From an uncultured Pseudomonadales bacterium (GTDB taxonomy: Bacteria > Pseudomonadota > Gammaproteobacteria > Pseudomonadales > Cellvibrionaceae): DNA of 61,169 nucleotides. The stretch is taken from NCBI GenBank assembly GCA_947494095.1, contig CANLTI010000028.1:1-61169 (forward strand), given 5' to 3'. How positions within the stretch are numbered: position 1 is the stretch's first letter; every line of letters begins with the position of its first letter. The position numbers and the translations under genes were made by a program. This document shows, piece by piece, positions 47,538 through 55,934 of the stretch. Below the pieces are notes generated by a model. It saw only the letters and a program-made list of their open reading frames with translations. It was not told where the DNA came from and made no database searches.

Positions 47538-48515
47538 TTACGTTTGCGTAGCGCTAAGGTCTCGGGGCTTTTGCGCTAAATCCCACTCGGTGTTGACCTT
47601 GTTCCGACCCGCATTTTTAGCCCGGTAAAGGGCTGCATCTGCACGCTTAAACAGGGCATCTCGGTCATCATCGGCGCAAAATGTACTGACTCCCATACTG
47701 ACTGTAACGCCAATCAAATGCTCAGCCACACGAATATTGCTTTTAGCGATGGCTTTTCTGGCTCGCTCTGCAACTTTGCTTCCAGCGGCAAGGTTGGCGT
47801 TGGCTAGCAAAATGACAAATTCTTCTCCGCCAACGCGAAAAACCTGATCTGTCTCGCGCAGCATATTTTTGAGTACTTTACCCACATGCGAGAGCAAGCA
47901 ATCTCCAGCATGATGTCCGCAGTTATCATTGACCGCTTTAAAGTGATCGATATCGATCACAATCATGCTCAACGGTAAATTATGACGCTTAGCCATGCCC
48001 AGTTCGCGCTTGATCGAGAGTTCAAAGGCGGCGCGATTCGCCAAGCCCGTCAGGGCATCTTTGAGTGAGTTGTCGAGCGCTTCTTTATAGAGCAGGGCAT
48101 TGCGCAGTGGGTAAAATAAAAGGGCTAAAGACTCTTCCAGTTGCCGTAGCTCTTCGTCGCTGAAATGCTTGGCGCGTGTAAAAACAATATCGCCTAGTGA
48201 ATACCCCTGTGCTTTAAGTGCGTATTTTGCTGAGTGAATTTTTTCTCCGCCAAGCTCTACCGTAGTGGCTTTAGCCTTGTTGGTGTACGTGAGGCCTGCG
48301 CAGCGTACAATTTTATTGACGCCATTAAAAAAACAGTTGAGTACATCACGCAGCTCTAAAGAGGCATTTAATTGTATTTGCCAGCGATCGAGTGCGTTTT
48401 TGAGTGTTACCGACGAGCTCGGACTTTTAACCGCCGAGTCCTCGAGGCTATGGGTTTGATCTTCGTTTGGTTTGTTGTGCTGTGGTTGCGTTAGCGAAAC
48501 CATGGTCCACTCCAA
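47538..48515 (-). CDS. Soluble GGDEF diguanylate cyclase with N-terminal GAF-like region
   Basis: A 325-residue cytoplasmic protein without TM segments. The N-terminal half (about residues 40-150) has the size and pattern of a GAF-type sensor (LRDVLNCFFNGVNKIV, TTVELGGEKIHSAKYAL). The GGDEF domain at about 160-310 keeps the active site RVGGEEFVILLA and the inhibitory site RETD five residues before it, so it should be active and feedback-controlled. It is convergent with rluB and divergent from the flavodoxin gene. Confidence 0.92.
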   Translation of the reverse strand: MEWTMVSLTQPQHNKPNEDQTHSLEDSAVKSPSSSVTLKNALDRWQIQLNASLELRDVLNCFFNGVNKIVRCAGLTYTNKAKATTVELGGEKIHSAKYALKAQGYSLGDIVFTRAKHFSDEELRQLEESLALLFYPLRNALLYKEALDNSLKDALTGLANRAAFELSIKRELGMAKRHNLPLSMIVIDIDHFKAVNDNCGHHAGDCLLSHVGKVLKNMLRETDQVFRVGGEEFVILLANANLAAGSKVAERARKAIAKSNIRVAEHLIGVTVSMGVSTFCADDDRDALFKRADAALYRAKNAGRNKVNTEWDLAQKPRDLSATQT

Positions 48516-48764
48516 TTCTTTTTGCGATCAAGGTGACTGTTTTTTGAACTCCACCTGCCTCTATCAATATTTATGCCATGTTTGTCTCGTTTTTTTGGGG
48601 CTCCTGCCCTGTTTTTACGTCAATTAAATGGCAGCTCTATGCGTCATATGTGACTAAATGGAACAATCGCTTGATTGAGTGGCGTTTGTTTTGGGGCGCA
48701 GTGGTTGTTTTAGGCAGCAATAATTGCCAAAATGGCTGCGCTAAAAAAATGAGAGGTAAATTTT
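48516..48764. other. Divergent intergenic region
   Basis: About 250 bp between the GGDEF gene and the flavodoxin gene, expected to hold both promoters. An open frame at 48578-48772 overlaps the flavodoxin start and has no family resemblance. No clear operator. Confidence 0.35.
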
Positions 48765-49274
48765 GTGGCTAAACTGGGTATTTTTTTTGGAAGTGACGAG
48801 GGTAATACCCAAGCGATTGCTGAGCGAATTGCTGAGCGCTTTTTAGCGCATGATGTTGCGGTGCACGATATTGCAGATGTTACTCAGCTCGATTTTGAGG
48901 CGTATGACGTTATTGTGCTCGGTATTTCGACATGGGATTTTGGTCAAATACAATCTGATTGGGAAGAGTTTTGGCCTGATGCGCAAGCAATGCGATACGA
49001 CGGTAAAAAAGTAGCACTTTTTGGACTAGGGGATCAGTTTGGCTACGGTGACTTTTTTGTTGATGCTATGGGCATGCTTCACGATGTAGTGAAAGAGCGC
49101 GGCGCCCGTGTTGTGGGTCATTGGCCGACGGCTGGCTATGAATTTGATGCGTCTAAGGCACTAGCCCCCGACGGGTTGCATTTTGTGGGTTTAGCGATTG
49201 ATGAAGACCAACAAAGTGAGCAAAGCGATACTCGTATTGATGCCTGGTGCGCACAATTGTTGCACGAATTATAA
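48765..49274 (+). CDS. Flavodoxin, long-chain type
   Basis: A 169-residue FMN electron carrier. The phosphate-binding loop is FFGSDEGNTQAIAERIA; the usual T before G-N-T is E here. FMN-contacting stretches are GISTWDFGQIQSDWEEF (Trp) and FGLGDQFGYGDFFVDAMG (Tyr), as in FldA-type flavodoxins, which have the extra loop of the long-chain class. Start GTG 48765 has GAGGT upstream. It has no operon partner. Confidence 0.93.
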   Translation: MAKLGIFFGSDEGNTQAIAERIAERFLAHDVAVHDIADVTQLDFEAYDVIVLGISTWDFGQIQSDWEEFWPDAQAMRYDGKKVALFGLGDQFGYGDFFVDAMGMLHDVVKERGARVVGHWPTAGYEFDASKALAPDGLHFVGLAIDEDQQSEQSDTRIDAWCAQLLHEL

Positions 49275-49639
49275 CCGGCTTTTTGGGTTTAGAGTCTCTG
49301 TAAGTTGCTTAAGCTTGGGCATTGGTACTTTTTATGCTTTAAATGCGTGTTGTTTTGTCTGTCATATAACGCTTTTTAAGCATCTTGTTCAGCATAATCA
49401 TGTGTTTTAATGTAATCTTTGAGAGACTAAAATAGTCACTGTTTAGAGTGCCGCAGTTGGAGGGCGCCATTTAACGCTCTCGGCGCGTAAGTGCCCCAAC
49501 AACAACCCATCAGCACTTTATCAAGTGAAATTATCGGCTTGACTAGATCGTTGCATAAAATGTGACTTGTTTTGTTTGAAATAATAAGTTTAGTGGCTGA
49601 GGGTAAGTCACTGCTTTAAAATATAATAAGAGGAATACC
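49275..49639. other. Intergenic region before the acyl-CoA synthetase gene
   Basis: About 365 bp with no supported gene; a 70-codon frame starting inside the flavodoxin gene looks spurious. TTGACT at 49539 and TAAAAT at 49556 are too close for a normal promoter. Weak sequence similarity to family A (TTAACGCTCTCGGCGC) is not convincing. Confidence 0.35.
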
Positions 49640-51268
49640 GTGAGCGTACACTCAGAAACAGCTTCAGCATTATTTGAGCATGCTTTTAAAGCCTATCCGA
49701 CAAGGGCTGCATTTACCTGCTTAGGATCAACACTAACATTCAAGGATGTCGACGACCGCAGCGCAGCTTTAGCGGCTTTTTTTATTCACGGACTCAAATT
49801 ACAAGCCGGTGATCGCATTGCCTTGCAGTTGCCTAACATCTGCCAGTACCCTATAGCCATCTATGCGGCTATGCGTGCGGGTTTAGTGGTTGTCAATGTT
49901 AACCCGCTGTATTCATCGCGTGAGTTATGCCATCAGTTAAAAGACAGTGGTGCTAAAGCGTTAATTGTGCTGGCCAACGTAGCGCATGAAGTGTCAACTA
50001 TTATTGATCAAACACCCATTGAGCACGTGATAGTCACAGAAATCGCTGACTCTATGCCCTGGCCCAAGCGCACTCTAGTGAACTTTGTGATCAAGCACGT
50101 CAAAAAGATGATTCCTGAGTTTAGCTTTAAAAAGAGCTTATCTTTTTTAGAGGCTTTAAAGCAAGGCTCACAGCTCTTAGGCCAGCACGGCGCTACTGTG
50201 ACGGATACCTCACCAGATGATTTAATGGTGCTGCAATATACTGGCGGAACTACCGGCGTAGCTAAAGGTGCTATGTTAACGCAGCACAACCTTTACAGTA
50301 ATGTTGTGCAAATGAAAGAGCATATGCCTGAGTTTTTCTCGGCTGAGGTGGAAATCTTTGCCGCGCCTTTACCGCTATACCATATTTATGCCTTAAACTT
50401 ACATGTGTTGGCAGGTTTTTCAAATGGTGCGCACAGCATTCTTATTCCTAACCCTCGGGATTTACCCGCGTTATTTAAAGCGTTTGAGCCGTTTAAAATC
50501 ACCGTTTTTGTGGGATTAAATACGTTATTTAATGCCATGATGCATCACCCTTTATTTGACTCTTTTGATAGTTCGTCGCTCAAAGTGACTTCTGCTGGGG
50601 GGATGGCATTAACCAGTGATACAGCGCGACTTTGGCAAGAGCGAACGCATTGCAATATAGCAGAAGGCTATGGTTTGACTGAAACCTCGCCTATTGTAAG
50701 TAGTAATAAAATTGATGCCATCCAAATGGGCACTATTGGTACGCCTTTACCCAATACTCACGTTAGAGTCATTGATGATGAGGGTGTTGTTCTTCCTGAG
50801 GGTGAATCTGGCGAATTGTGTGTTAAGGGCCCGCAGGTGATGAAAGGCTATTGGGGCAAACCAGAGGAAACCGCTGCAGTATTGGATGACGAAGGTTGGT
50901 TCAAAACTGGCGATATCGCCGTTATTCAGCCCGATGGCTATATCAAAATTGTCGATCGCAAAAAAGATATGATTATTGTGTCTGGCTTTAATGTATACCC
51001 CAATGAAGTTGAAGATGTTGCGATGACTCACCCCGATATTATGGAGGCAGCTGTTATTGGTGTACCACAAGCATCGGGTGGTGAAATTGTTAAAATATTT
51101 GTGGTCGCCGAAAACCCAGGGTTAAGTGAAGAAGATGTGATTAGTTATTGTCGCGAAAACTTAACCGCGTATAAAGCGCCTAAACTTGTGGAGTTCAGAA
51201 AGGAATTACCCAAAAGTAATGTAGGTAAAATTTTGCGCAGAGAGCTACGAGACGCCAACGTGGCATAA
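49640..51268 (+). CDS. fadD: Long-chain fatty acid-CoA ligase
   Basis: A 542-residue adenylate-forming enzyme that activates fatty acids with CoA. The P-loop is LQYTGGTTGVAKGAMLT (about residues 196-212). Further blocks are EGYGLTETSPIVSS, GWFKTGDIAVIQPDGYIKIVDRKKDMIIVSGFNVYPNEVE and KSNVGKILRRELR with the catalytic lysine. Length and sequence fit FadD. The start is GTG 49640 with GAGGAA 7 nt before. Other acyl-CoA ligases are similar, so the exact substrate is inferred. Confidence 0.9.
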   Translation: MSVHSETASALFEHAFKAYPTRAAFTCLGSTLTFKDVDDRSAALAAFFIHGLKLQAGDRIALQLPNICQYPIAIYAAMRAGLVVVNVNPLYSSRELCHQLKDSGAKALIVLANVAHEVSTIIDQTPIEHVIVTEIADSMPWPKRTLVNFVIKHVKKMIPEFSFKKSLSFLEALKQGSQLLGQHGATVTDTSPDDLMVLQYTGGTTGVAKGAMLTQHNLYSNVVQMKEHMPEFFSAEVEIFAAPLPLYHIYALNLHVLAGFSNGAHSILIPNPRDLPALFKAFEPFKITVFVGLNTLFNAMMHHPLFDSFDSSSLKVTSAGGMALTSDTARLWQERTHCNIAEGYGLTETSPIVSSNKIDAIQMGTIGTPLPNTHVRVIDDEGVVLPEGESGELCVKGPQVMKGYWGKPEETAAVLDDEGWFKTGDIAVIQPDGYIKIVDRKKDMIIVSGFNVYPNEVEDVAMTHPDIMEAAVIGVPQASGGEIVKIFVVAENPGLSEEDVISYCRENLTAYKAPKLVEFRKELPKSNVGKILRRELRDANVA

Positions 51269-51336
51269 TCAGCGCTTAAAGTTATTGGGGGGTAAGTCGT
51301 TAACACGGTGAGCGCATCACACATTAAAGGGTAAAT

Positions 51337-51564
51337 ATGATTCCTTTTGACCCAACGCACCCCAATATTCCTATTCGAAGACTCATTAAGGTGGTTCCCG
51401 TTACGCGTATAGCGCAAAGGCTCGATCACCGTCAAGAGTCGCTTTTTTCTGAGCGACGCGACTCTAATGACCGGCGCAAGCAGCCCTTTAGGCATAGAGG
51501 CCAATATGAAATGCGCAAAGGTAGAGAGCGCCGTGGCTTAGGTCATATTGATGTAGAGGCTTAA
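51337..51564 (+). CDS. Small basic hypothetical protein
   Basis: 75 residues, unrecognised, very rich in arginine (RRDSNDRRKQPFRHRG, RKGRERRGLGH). No TM or signal. The pattern of D-R-R and E-R-R repeats resembles short tails found next to PilZ or GGDEF genes in marine Gammaproteobacteria, but I cannot name it. It lies between fadD and the HD-GYP gene on the same strand. Confidence 0.55.
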   Translation: MIPFDPTHPNIPIRRLIKVVPVTRIAQRLDHRQESLFSERRDSNDRRKQPFRHRGQYEMRKGRERRGLGHIDVEA

Positions 51565-51677
51565 GCTAAGAAGTCTCATCGCTTTCTATCCAAGGCTGTA
51601 GGCTTAAAATAGGCATATCTGCGGCGTACTTAAGATCAAATGCATTGGCACATTGTTTAAGCTTACGCTAACAGCTA

Positions 51678-51711
51678 GCTATACTCAAAGAGTGAAGTTT
51701 TTGAGTATAGC
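51678..51711 (+). promoter_or_regulatory. Perfect inverted repeat at the HD-GYP start codon
   Basis: GCTATACTCAAA (51678-51689) and TTTGAGTATAGC (51700-51711) are exact reverse complements separated by 10 nt. The second arm ends 2 nt before the ATG at 51714 and covers the place of the ribosome site. It may be an operator or an RNA hairpin that controls translation. Confidence 0.75.
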
Positions 51712-51713
51712 GC

Positions 51714-53027
51714 ATGAGTGAGTTGCACCGTCAATCGATAATAATCTCTGATCTGCGGTTGGGTATGTTTGTTGTCGATTTAGATATTCCATGGATTGAC
51801 AGCCCCTTTCTAACACACAATCGCCGTATCAAATCTGAGAAGGATATTGATGCACTCAAGCGCTGTGGCGTTAAGCATTTGGTGATTGATGTTTTGCGCG
51901 GAGCCTCGTGTTGCGTGCCCAGTAAAAGTACTGGAAGCCATTTACCTGATACGTCAACAGACGATGATACCCTCCTTTCCTGCGCGCCATCGATAGCCTC
52001 CCAGCTACCCAATAATCACGATAATGCCTCATCGGCTAAGCAGATTGTGGGCACGACACTTAACGCTGAAATGATAGCGGCCAAGCAAGTGCGCGCTCAT
52101 GCTCACCGCGTGGTGGGGGATTTGCTAGATTCATTTGATGCTAAAACGCCCATTAACATTGAGAGCTTAGGGGTATTAGTTGACGAGACACTGGCGAGCT
52201 TAACGCGTAATAATCAAGCGCTAATGAGTTTGGCGCACATCAGTCGTAAATCACAGAAGCTGGCTGATCATACGTTTAGTACTTATTGCTTAGCCTTAAA
52301 TATTGGTGTGCAGCAGGGCTCTTGTGCCGCTGATCTGCACACATTAGGGCTTGCTGCGCTTTTACATGAAGCAGGGTGGGTCTGCTTGCCATTAAGTTTA
52401 ATGGGGAAGAGAACCCCGTACACAGTAAGTGAACGTAAGTTGATACGCAGTCATATTGATATCGGTATTAAAACACTGCAAAGCTCAAATTTGTCGCCTC
52501 ACATTATTAGGGTTATTGAAGAGCATCATGAGCGCTTGGATGGCTCGGGTTACCCTCATAAAAAAAAGGCGTGCGACATCCACCCGTTAAGTAAAATACT
52601 CGCCATTGCCGATAGTTATGACGAACGCGTGCACCAACTTGAAGATAAACCTGGCGTACTGCCGCGCAATGCCATACAAAGTCTCTACAAAGAAGCTAAA
52701 GCCGGGATGTTTGATGCTTCGCTAATGACATTATTTGTGGCGGCCCTGGGGGTTTACCCGGTCAGTAGTGCCGTGCTTTTATCGAGTGGGGAGTGCGGTG
52801 TTGTCATTGATAATAACGCTGCCGAGCATCACGTCACGGTGCGTGTTTATTATGATAAAGCCATGAAACCACTCGAACCTTTTGATGTGGTGGTCGCTTA
52901 TGCTAAGTGTGCGCAAGCGGGGGTTAATACTGAGGCGACACAGCAAAACACTCGGCAAATTGTGAAGCACCTCGACCCCAGTAATAGTCGAGACGATCCT
53001 TTTGGGTTGTTGGTGTTGGAGGGGTGA
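51714..53027 (+). CDS. HD-GYP-type protein with altered HD motif (c-di-GMP phosphodiesterase family)
   Basis: A 437-residue cytoplasmic protein. The N-terminal DUF3391-like domain (about residues 8-65: IIISDLRLGMFVVDLDIPW) precedes a spacer and the HD-GYP domain (about 170-350). The GYP signature is intact (IEEHHERLDGSGYPHKK). The metal-binding HD motif, normally HDIGK, reads LLHEAGW: D is replaced by E and K by W. Phosphodiesterase activity may be reduced or lost, leaving a c-di-GMP-binding or regulatory role. The stop is followed 1 nt later by the start of a histidine kinase gene, so both form one unit. Confidence 0.9.
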   Translation: MSELHRQSIIISDLRLGMFVVDLDIPWIDSPFLTHNRRIKSEKDIDALKRCGVKHLVIDVLRGASCCVPSKSTGSHLPDTSTDDDTLLSCAPSIASQLPNNHDNASSAKQIVGTTLNAEMIAAKQVRAHAHRVVGDLLDSFDAKTPINIESLGVLVDETLASLTRNNQALMSLAHISRKSQKLADHTFSTYCLALNIGVQQGSCAADLHTLGLAALLHEAGWVCLPLSLMGKRTPYTVSERKLIRSHIDIGIKTLQSSNLSPHIIRVIEEHHERLDGSGYPHKKKACDIHPLSKILAIADSYDERVHQLEDKPGVLPRNAIQSLYKEAKAGMFDASLMTLFVAALGVYPVSSAVLLSSGECGVVIDNNAAEHHVTVRVYYDKAMKPLEPFDVVVAYAKCAQAGVNTEATQQNTRQIVKHLDPSNSRDDPFGLLVLEG

Positions 53028-53028
53028 T

Positions 53029-54570
53029 ATGAAAAACGCAGCGCAACCGACACAATCCTGTAAAAGCAATGAGTGCAGCAATACCGAACCGAGCCTAGAG
53101 CAGCTATTAAGCTTGAAACAGCTATTAATTTTATGGCCAGACCCAGCCTTTGCTGTTGATAAGCACGGCATACTGATTGCGGTTTCGCCAAAGGCCAATC
53201 AGTTATTATGCGGCCTTGATACCCGGTTAGGCGAGCCAATACATCAATTACTGTGTATCCAAGCCCGTGAGTTTCAGCATGAACAAAAGCAATGCCCTTT
53301 TTATTATAATCAAGATGAGACGGTACGAATCAATCAAGCACAACGTGACTGGTCGTCCTCTTATTGGTGCACGCTTGATGGCGAGTATTTATCTGTTGAT
53401 GTCCGAGCCAGTCAACTAGCAGCCCCTTTTAGTCATTTGACTATATGGAGCTTCGTGGATAATAGCGCTCGTCAGCATAACCAGGCTGAGCTACAAAAAT
53501 TTGCTCAATTTGTCGACCTAAGTCCTGCACCTATTGCGCAGTTCGATGAATACGGCCAATTACTTTTTGCCAACAGAGCCCTGCAAGAGCTCATGGTAGA
53601 GGCCGGATTTAACGATCAGGGCCAATCTTGTGTTATTCCATCGGGCATAGAGGCTATCTGTCATACATGTTTAGGCGGTAGCGGTACACTCGTAGCGATT
53701 AAGCTGAATGAACAGTACTTTGAATGGCATTTCCATCCTATGAATAGCCGTGATGACAGTGTGCATGAGTATCAGTCCATTAAAGGCTGTTCGGTGCTGG
53801 GGTTTGCCTTTGATGTCACCGAGCAAAAAGATGCAGAACTGGCATTGCTGAAGGCCCAGAGCGCTGCAAGGCGTGATTTTTATGCCAAAATGATCCATGA
53901 GTTACGCACCCCACTGAATGCGATTATGGGTTTTAGTGATTTACTCTTGCGCCGTACCGCAAATCGTTTAGATGCACGTGAGATGAAAAATTTACAAGCG
54001 ATTAAAAATGCGGGTTTTCAGCTAAATGAATTAGTCAGTGATACCTTAGATATCTCTAAAATCGAGGCGGGTCATATGGTTTTAGAGCTGGCCGAGTTTG
54101 ATTTTAATGCGCTGTGTGAAAGCTTTATCCCGCAAATTGAAGCGTTAGCTGGTGCAAAAGGGCTGATATTGAAATGCGCGCTAGAACCCGATGTTTTTAT
54201 TCAGTCTGATCGACAAAAGTTAAGACAAATTGTGATTAACTTACTCTCTAATGCAATCAAATATACGCCCTTAGGTTGGGTGAGTTTATCGGCTGTGACG
54301 CGTGCTGACCGCCTGATTATTTCGGTCAGTGATAGCGGCTTAGGGATCCCCAAAGAGCAAATAAAAAAGCTCTTTAAAAACTATCAGCAAATTGATGATG
54401 AGCAGAATATTGGGATTCCCGGTACAGGCTTAGGGCTCGCTTTAGTTCAAGAATTGACGGTGTTGCTGGGGGGAGCTGTTTCGGTGGTGAGTGAGTATCA
54501 AAAAGGGAGCACTTTTACAGTCACCTTACCTTTATGCCGAGATAAAAGCGCTGTCAGCGAAGCCCCTTAA
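53029..54570 (+). CDS. Soluble PAS-type sensor histidine kinase
   Basis: A 513-residue kinase with no TM helix, so it senses a cytoplasmic signal. Two PAS-like regions lie at about residues 30-150 (LWPDPAFAVDKHGILIAV) and 155-275 (LSPAPIAQFDEYGQLLFANRAL). The HisKA domain has FYAKMIHELRTPLNAIMGF with the phospho-accepting histidine. The ATPase domain has NLLSNAIKYTP (N box), VSDSGLGIP (G1) and GTGLGLALVQ (G2). It lacks a receiver domain and no response regulator is adjacent. ATG 53029 is chosen because GGAGGGG lies just upstream and the frame before it is inside the HD-GYP gene. Confidence 0.92.
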   Translation: MKNAAQPTQSCKSNECSNTEPSLEQLLSLKQLLILWPDPAFAVDKHGILIAVSPKANQLLCGLDTRLGEPIHQLLCIQAREFQHEQKQCPFYYNQDETVRINQAQRDWSSSYWCTLDGEYLSVDVRASQLAAPFSHLTIWSFVDNSARQHNQAELQKFAQFVDLSPAPIAQFDEYGQLLFANRALQELMVEAGFNDQGQSCVIPSGIEAICHTCLGGSGTLVAIKLNEQYFEWHFHPMNSRDDSVHEYQSIKGCSVLGFAFDVTEQKDAELALLKAQSAARRDFYAKMIHELRTPLNAIMGFSDLLLRRTANRLDAREMKNLQAIKNAGFQLNELVSDTLDISKIEAGHMVLELAEFDFNALCESFIPQIEALAGAKGLILKCALEPDVFIQSDRQKLRQIVINLLSNAIKYTPLGWVSLSAVTRADRLIISVSDSGLGIPKEQIKKLFKNYQQIDDEQNIGIPGTGLGLALVQELTVLLGGAVSVVSEYQKGSTFTVTLPLCRDKSAVSEAP

Positions 54571-54667
54571 AAAAACGAAAGTGCTACACCGCTTGTGCGC
54601 TCTGATGCTATCGCCTAAAATGCTTGCTAATACTTGAGTTATTTACTGAGATTTAGTGAGGTTATCT

Positions 54668-54991
54668 ATGGATATAATGGAAACAATTAAAAGTCAAATT
54701 GCTGATAACAATGTGATTTTGTATATGAAGGGTTCTCCTGATGCGCCACAATGTGGTTTTTCAATGAAAGCGTCACAAGCGGTTATGGCCTGCGGCCAGC
54801 GCTTTGCGTTTGTTGATGTATTGACGAACCCTGACATTCGCGCCACTTTACCTAAATACGCTAACTGGCCAACATTTCCTCAGTTGTGGGTTGGCGGCGA
54901 GCTTATTGGTGGCTGCGATATTATTACCGAAATGCATGAAAAAGGTGAGCTAAAAACCGCTATAGATGCCGCTGTACCTGACGAAGCTTAA
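54668..54991 (+). CDS. grxD: Monothiol glutaredoxin
   Basis: A 107-residue Grx4-type glutaredoxin that carries [2Fe-2S] clusters. The CGFS active site is in PDAPQCGFSMKA (about residue 31). Glutathione-binding stretches are NWPTFPQLWVGGELIGGCDI. The start is ATG 54668 with GAGG upstream; the frame also opens at 54656. Confidence 0.96.
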   Translation: MDIMETIKSQIADNNVILYMKGSPDAPQCGFSMKASQAVMACGQRFAFVDVLTNPDIRATLPKYANWPTFPQLWVGGELIGGCDIITEMHEKGELKTAIDAAVPDEA

Positions 54992-55059
54992 CCGCGGCAG
55001 ACTTAAGGGTCACCCAAAAAAATAGTGCCCCCCAAAACAGCAACTTAAAAAGTCGTTTT

Positions 55060-55087
55060 AAAAAGCCCGCTTAGCGGGCTTTTTTTG
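55060..55087 (+). terminator. Terminator of grxD
   Basis: AAAAAGCCCGC pairs with GCGGGCTTTTT around TTA, followed by a T-tract. Confidence 0.85.
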
Positions 55088-55101
55088 GATTTAAAGCACG
55101 C

Positions 55102-55283
55102 TAAGGGGCCAAGGAAAAATACATTATCCAATCATACTGGCTTTGTGCTTTTTCTACGTTGCTAAAAGCGTTACATGGGCAAGCATGAGCGCCTGCCGAG
55201 AAAACAGAACCCAAGGTCTACTTGAGTGAGTTGGGCAAACTATTATTACCTCTATTATTGCCCCTATTATAGCCTCGCCCCTA
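55102..55283. mobile_element. Family B MITE-like element, copy 2
   Basis: About 182 bp with ends TAAGGGGCCAAGGAAAAATA and TATTATAGCCTCGCCCCTAA. The core ATACATTATCCAATCATAC, CGTTGCTAAAAGCGTTACATG and GCCGAGAAAACAGAAC matches copy 1. The right part has an extra run of TATTAT(T/A) repeats. The final CTA is the stop codon (complement) of the lipoprotein gene beginning at 55281. Confidence 0.82.
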
Positions 55284-55574
55284 AAGTGCGCTACAGCCTT
55301 GAGCCATTAGAGCAACGTTGGCTGCGGCTTTGGCTTTATCGTGAAAACCAGTGCCGTTACCGGTATAAGGGATGCCTATTGCGGTGGATAACTGCTTAGC
55401 GGCGTCTACGGATTGCTTGTCTTTATCATAGGCCTCAAAGGTATTATAGATTTCTGGGCAGCTTAGCGCGCCAAGTCCTTTTTGTGAGGCGCCGACGACA
55501 GCCCCTGTTGTTTCACAGCCTGCGAGTGTTGTGCAGAGTATTGCAGCTGCGAGGCTTAGTCTGTGTGCTTTCAT
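55281..55574 (-). CDS. Small lipoprotein
   Basis: A 97-residue protein with a signal peptide and lipobox LAGC (about residues 17-20: AAILCTTLAGCETTG), so it is exported and lipidated at Cys20. The mature part is helical and A/K-rich with one pair of cysteines (C39 in LSCPEIY and C94 in QGCSAL), possibly a disulfide. The family is unknown. The stop codon lies within the family B element end. Confidence 0.85.
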   Translation of the reverse strand: MKAHRLSLAAAILCTTLAGCETTGAVVGASQKGLGALSCPEIYNTFEAYDKDKQSVDAAKQLSTAIGIPYTGNGTGFHDKAKAAANVALMAQGCSAL

Positions 55575-55609
55575 GGTATGTGCTCTTAGTTAGATAATGA
55601 GTATATTAA

Positions 55610-55701
55610 GAGGTGCTAAAATCGGGCGCTAATGAATCATTGGTGGGCCGCTCAAGCAAAGTTTAATCTATCAGGTGTTTATAACTTGACTGAATAGTTA
55701 T
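55610..55701. repeat. Family A remnant, reverse orientation
   Basis: On the minus strand it reads ATAACTATTCAG..., TTGAGCGGCCCACCAATGATTCATTAGCGCCCGATTTT, AGCACCTCTT. Compared with full copies it lacks the middle and one terminal repeat. It is an old, decayed copy. Confidence 0.7.
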
Positions 55702-55934
55702 GATGACTACTGACTATTCTATACTCCCGGCGCGTAGTGTGCTGTAACCTGATCGCAAAATGCTCATTGACTTGGCTCAAGCGGTCAGCTTATGTTTATT
55801 TTTAGACTACTTTGAGCGTTTTATGTGGTGAGTGTTGATATTTAGTTCATCAGTTTCTCTTGAGCGCTCGCAAGATTGGGCTTTTAGGCATTGATTCGTT
55901 AAACTGACGCCTTTTTACATTGCAAGGGCGCTAT
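55702..55934. other. Intergenic region before the heptosyltransferase-like gene
   Basis: About 230 bp, presumably with the promoter of the glycosyltransferase-gmhB pair. I see no definite motif. Confidence 0.3.

Noticed and set aside
48578..48772. 64-codon plus-strand frame before the flavodoxin gene
   Set aside because: It overlaps the flavodoxin start, is W/C-rich in an unlikely way and resembles no family.
49275..49410. 70-codon frame running from the flavodoxin gene into the spacer
   Set aside because: It is out of frame with the flavodoxin gene and its composition is not coding-like.
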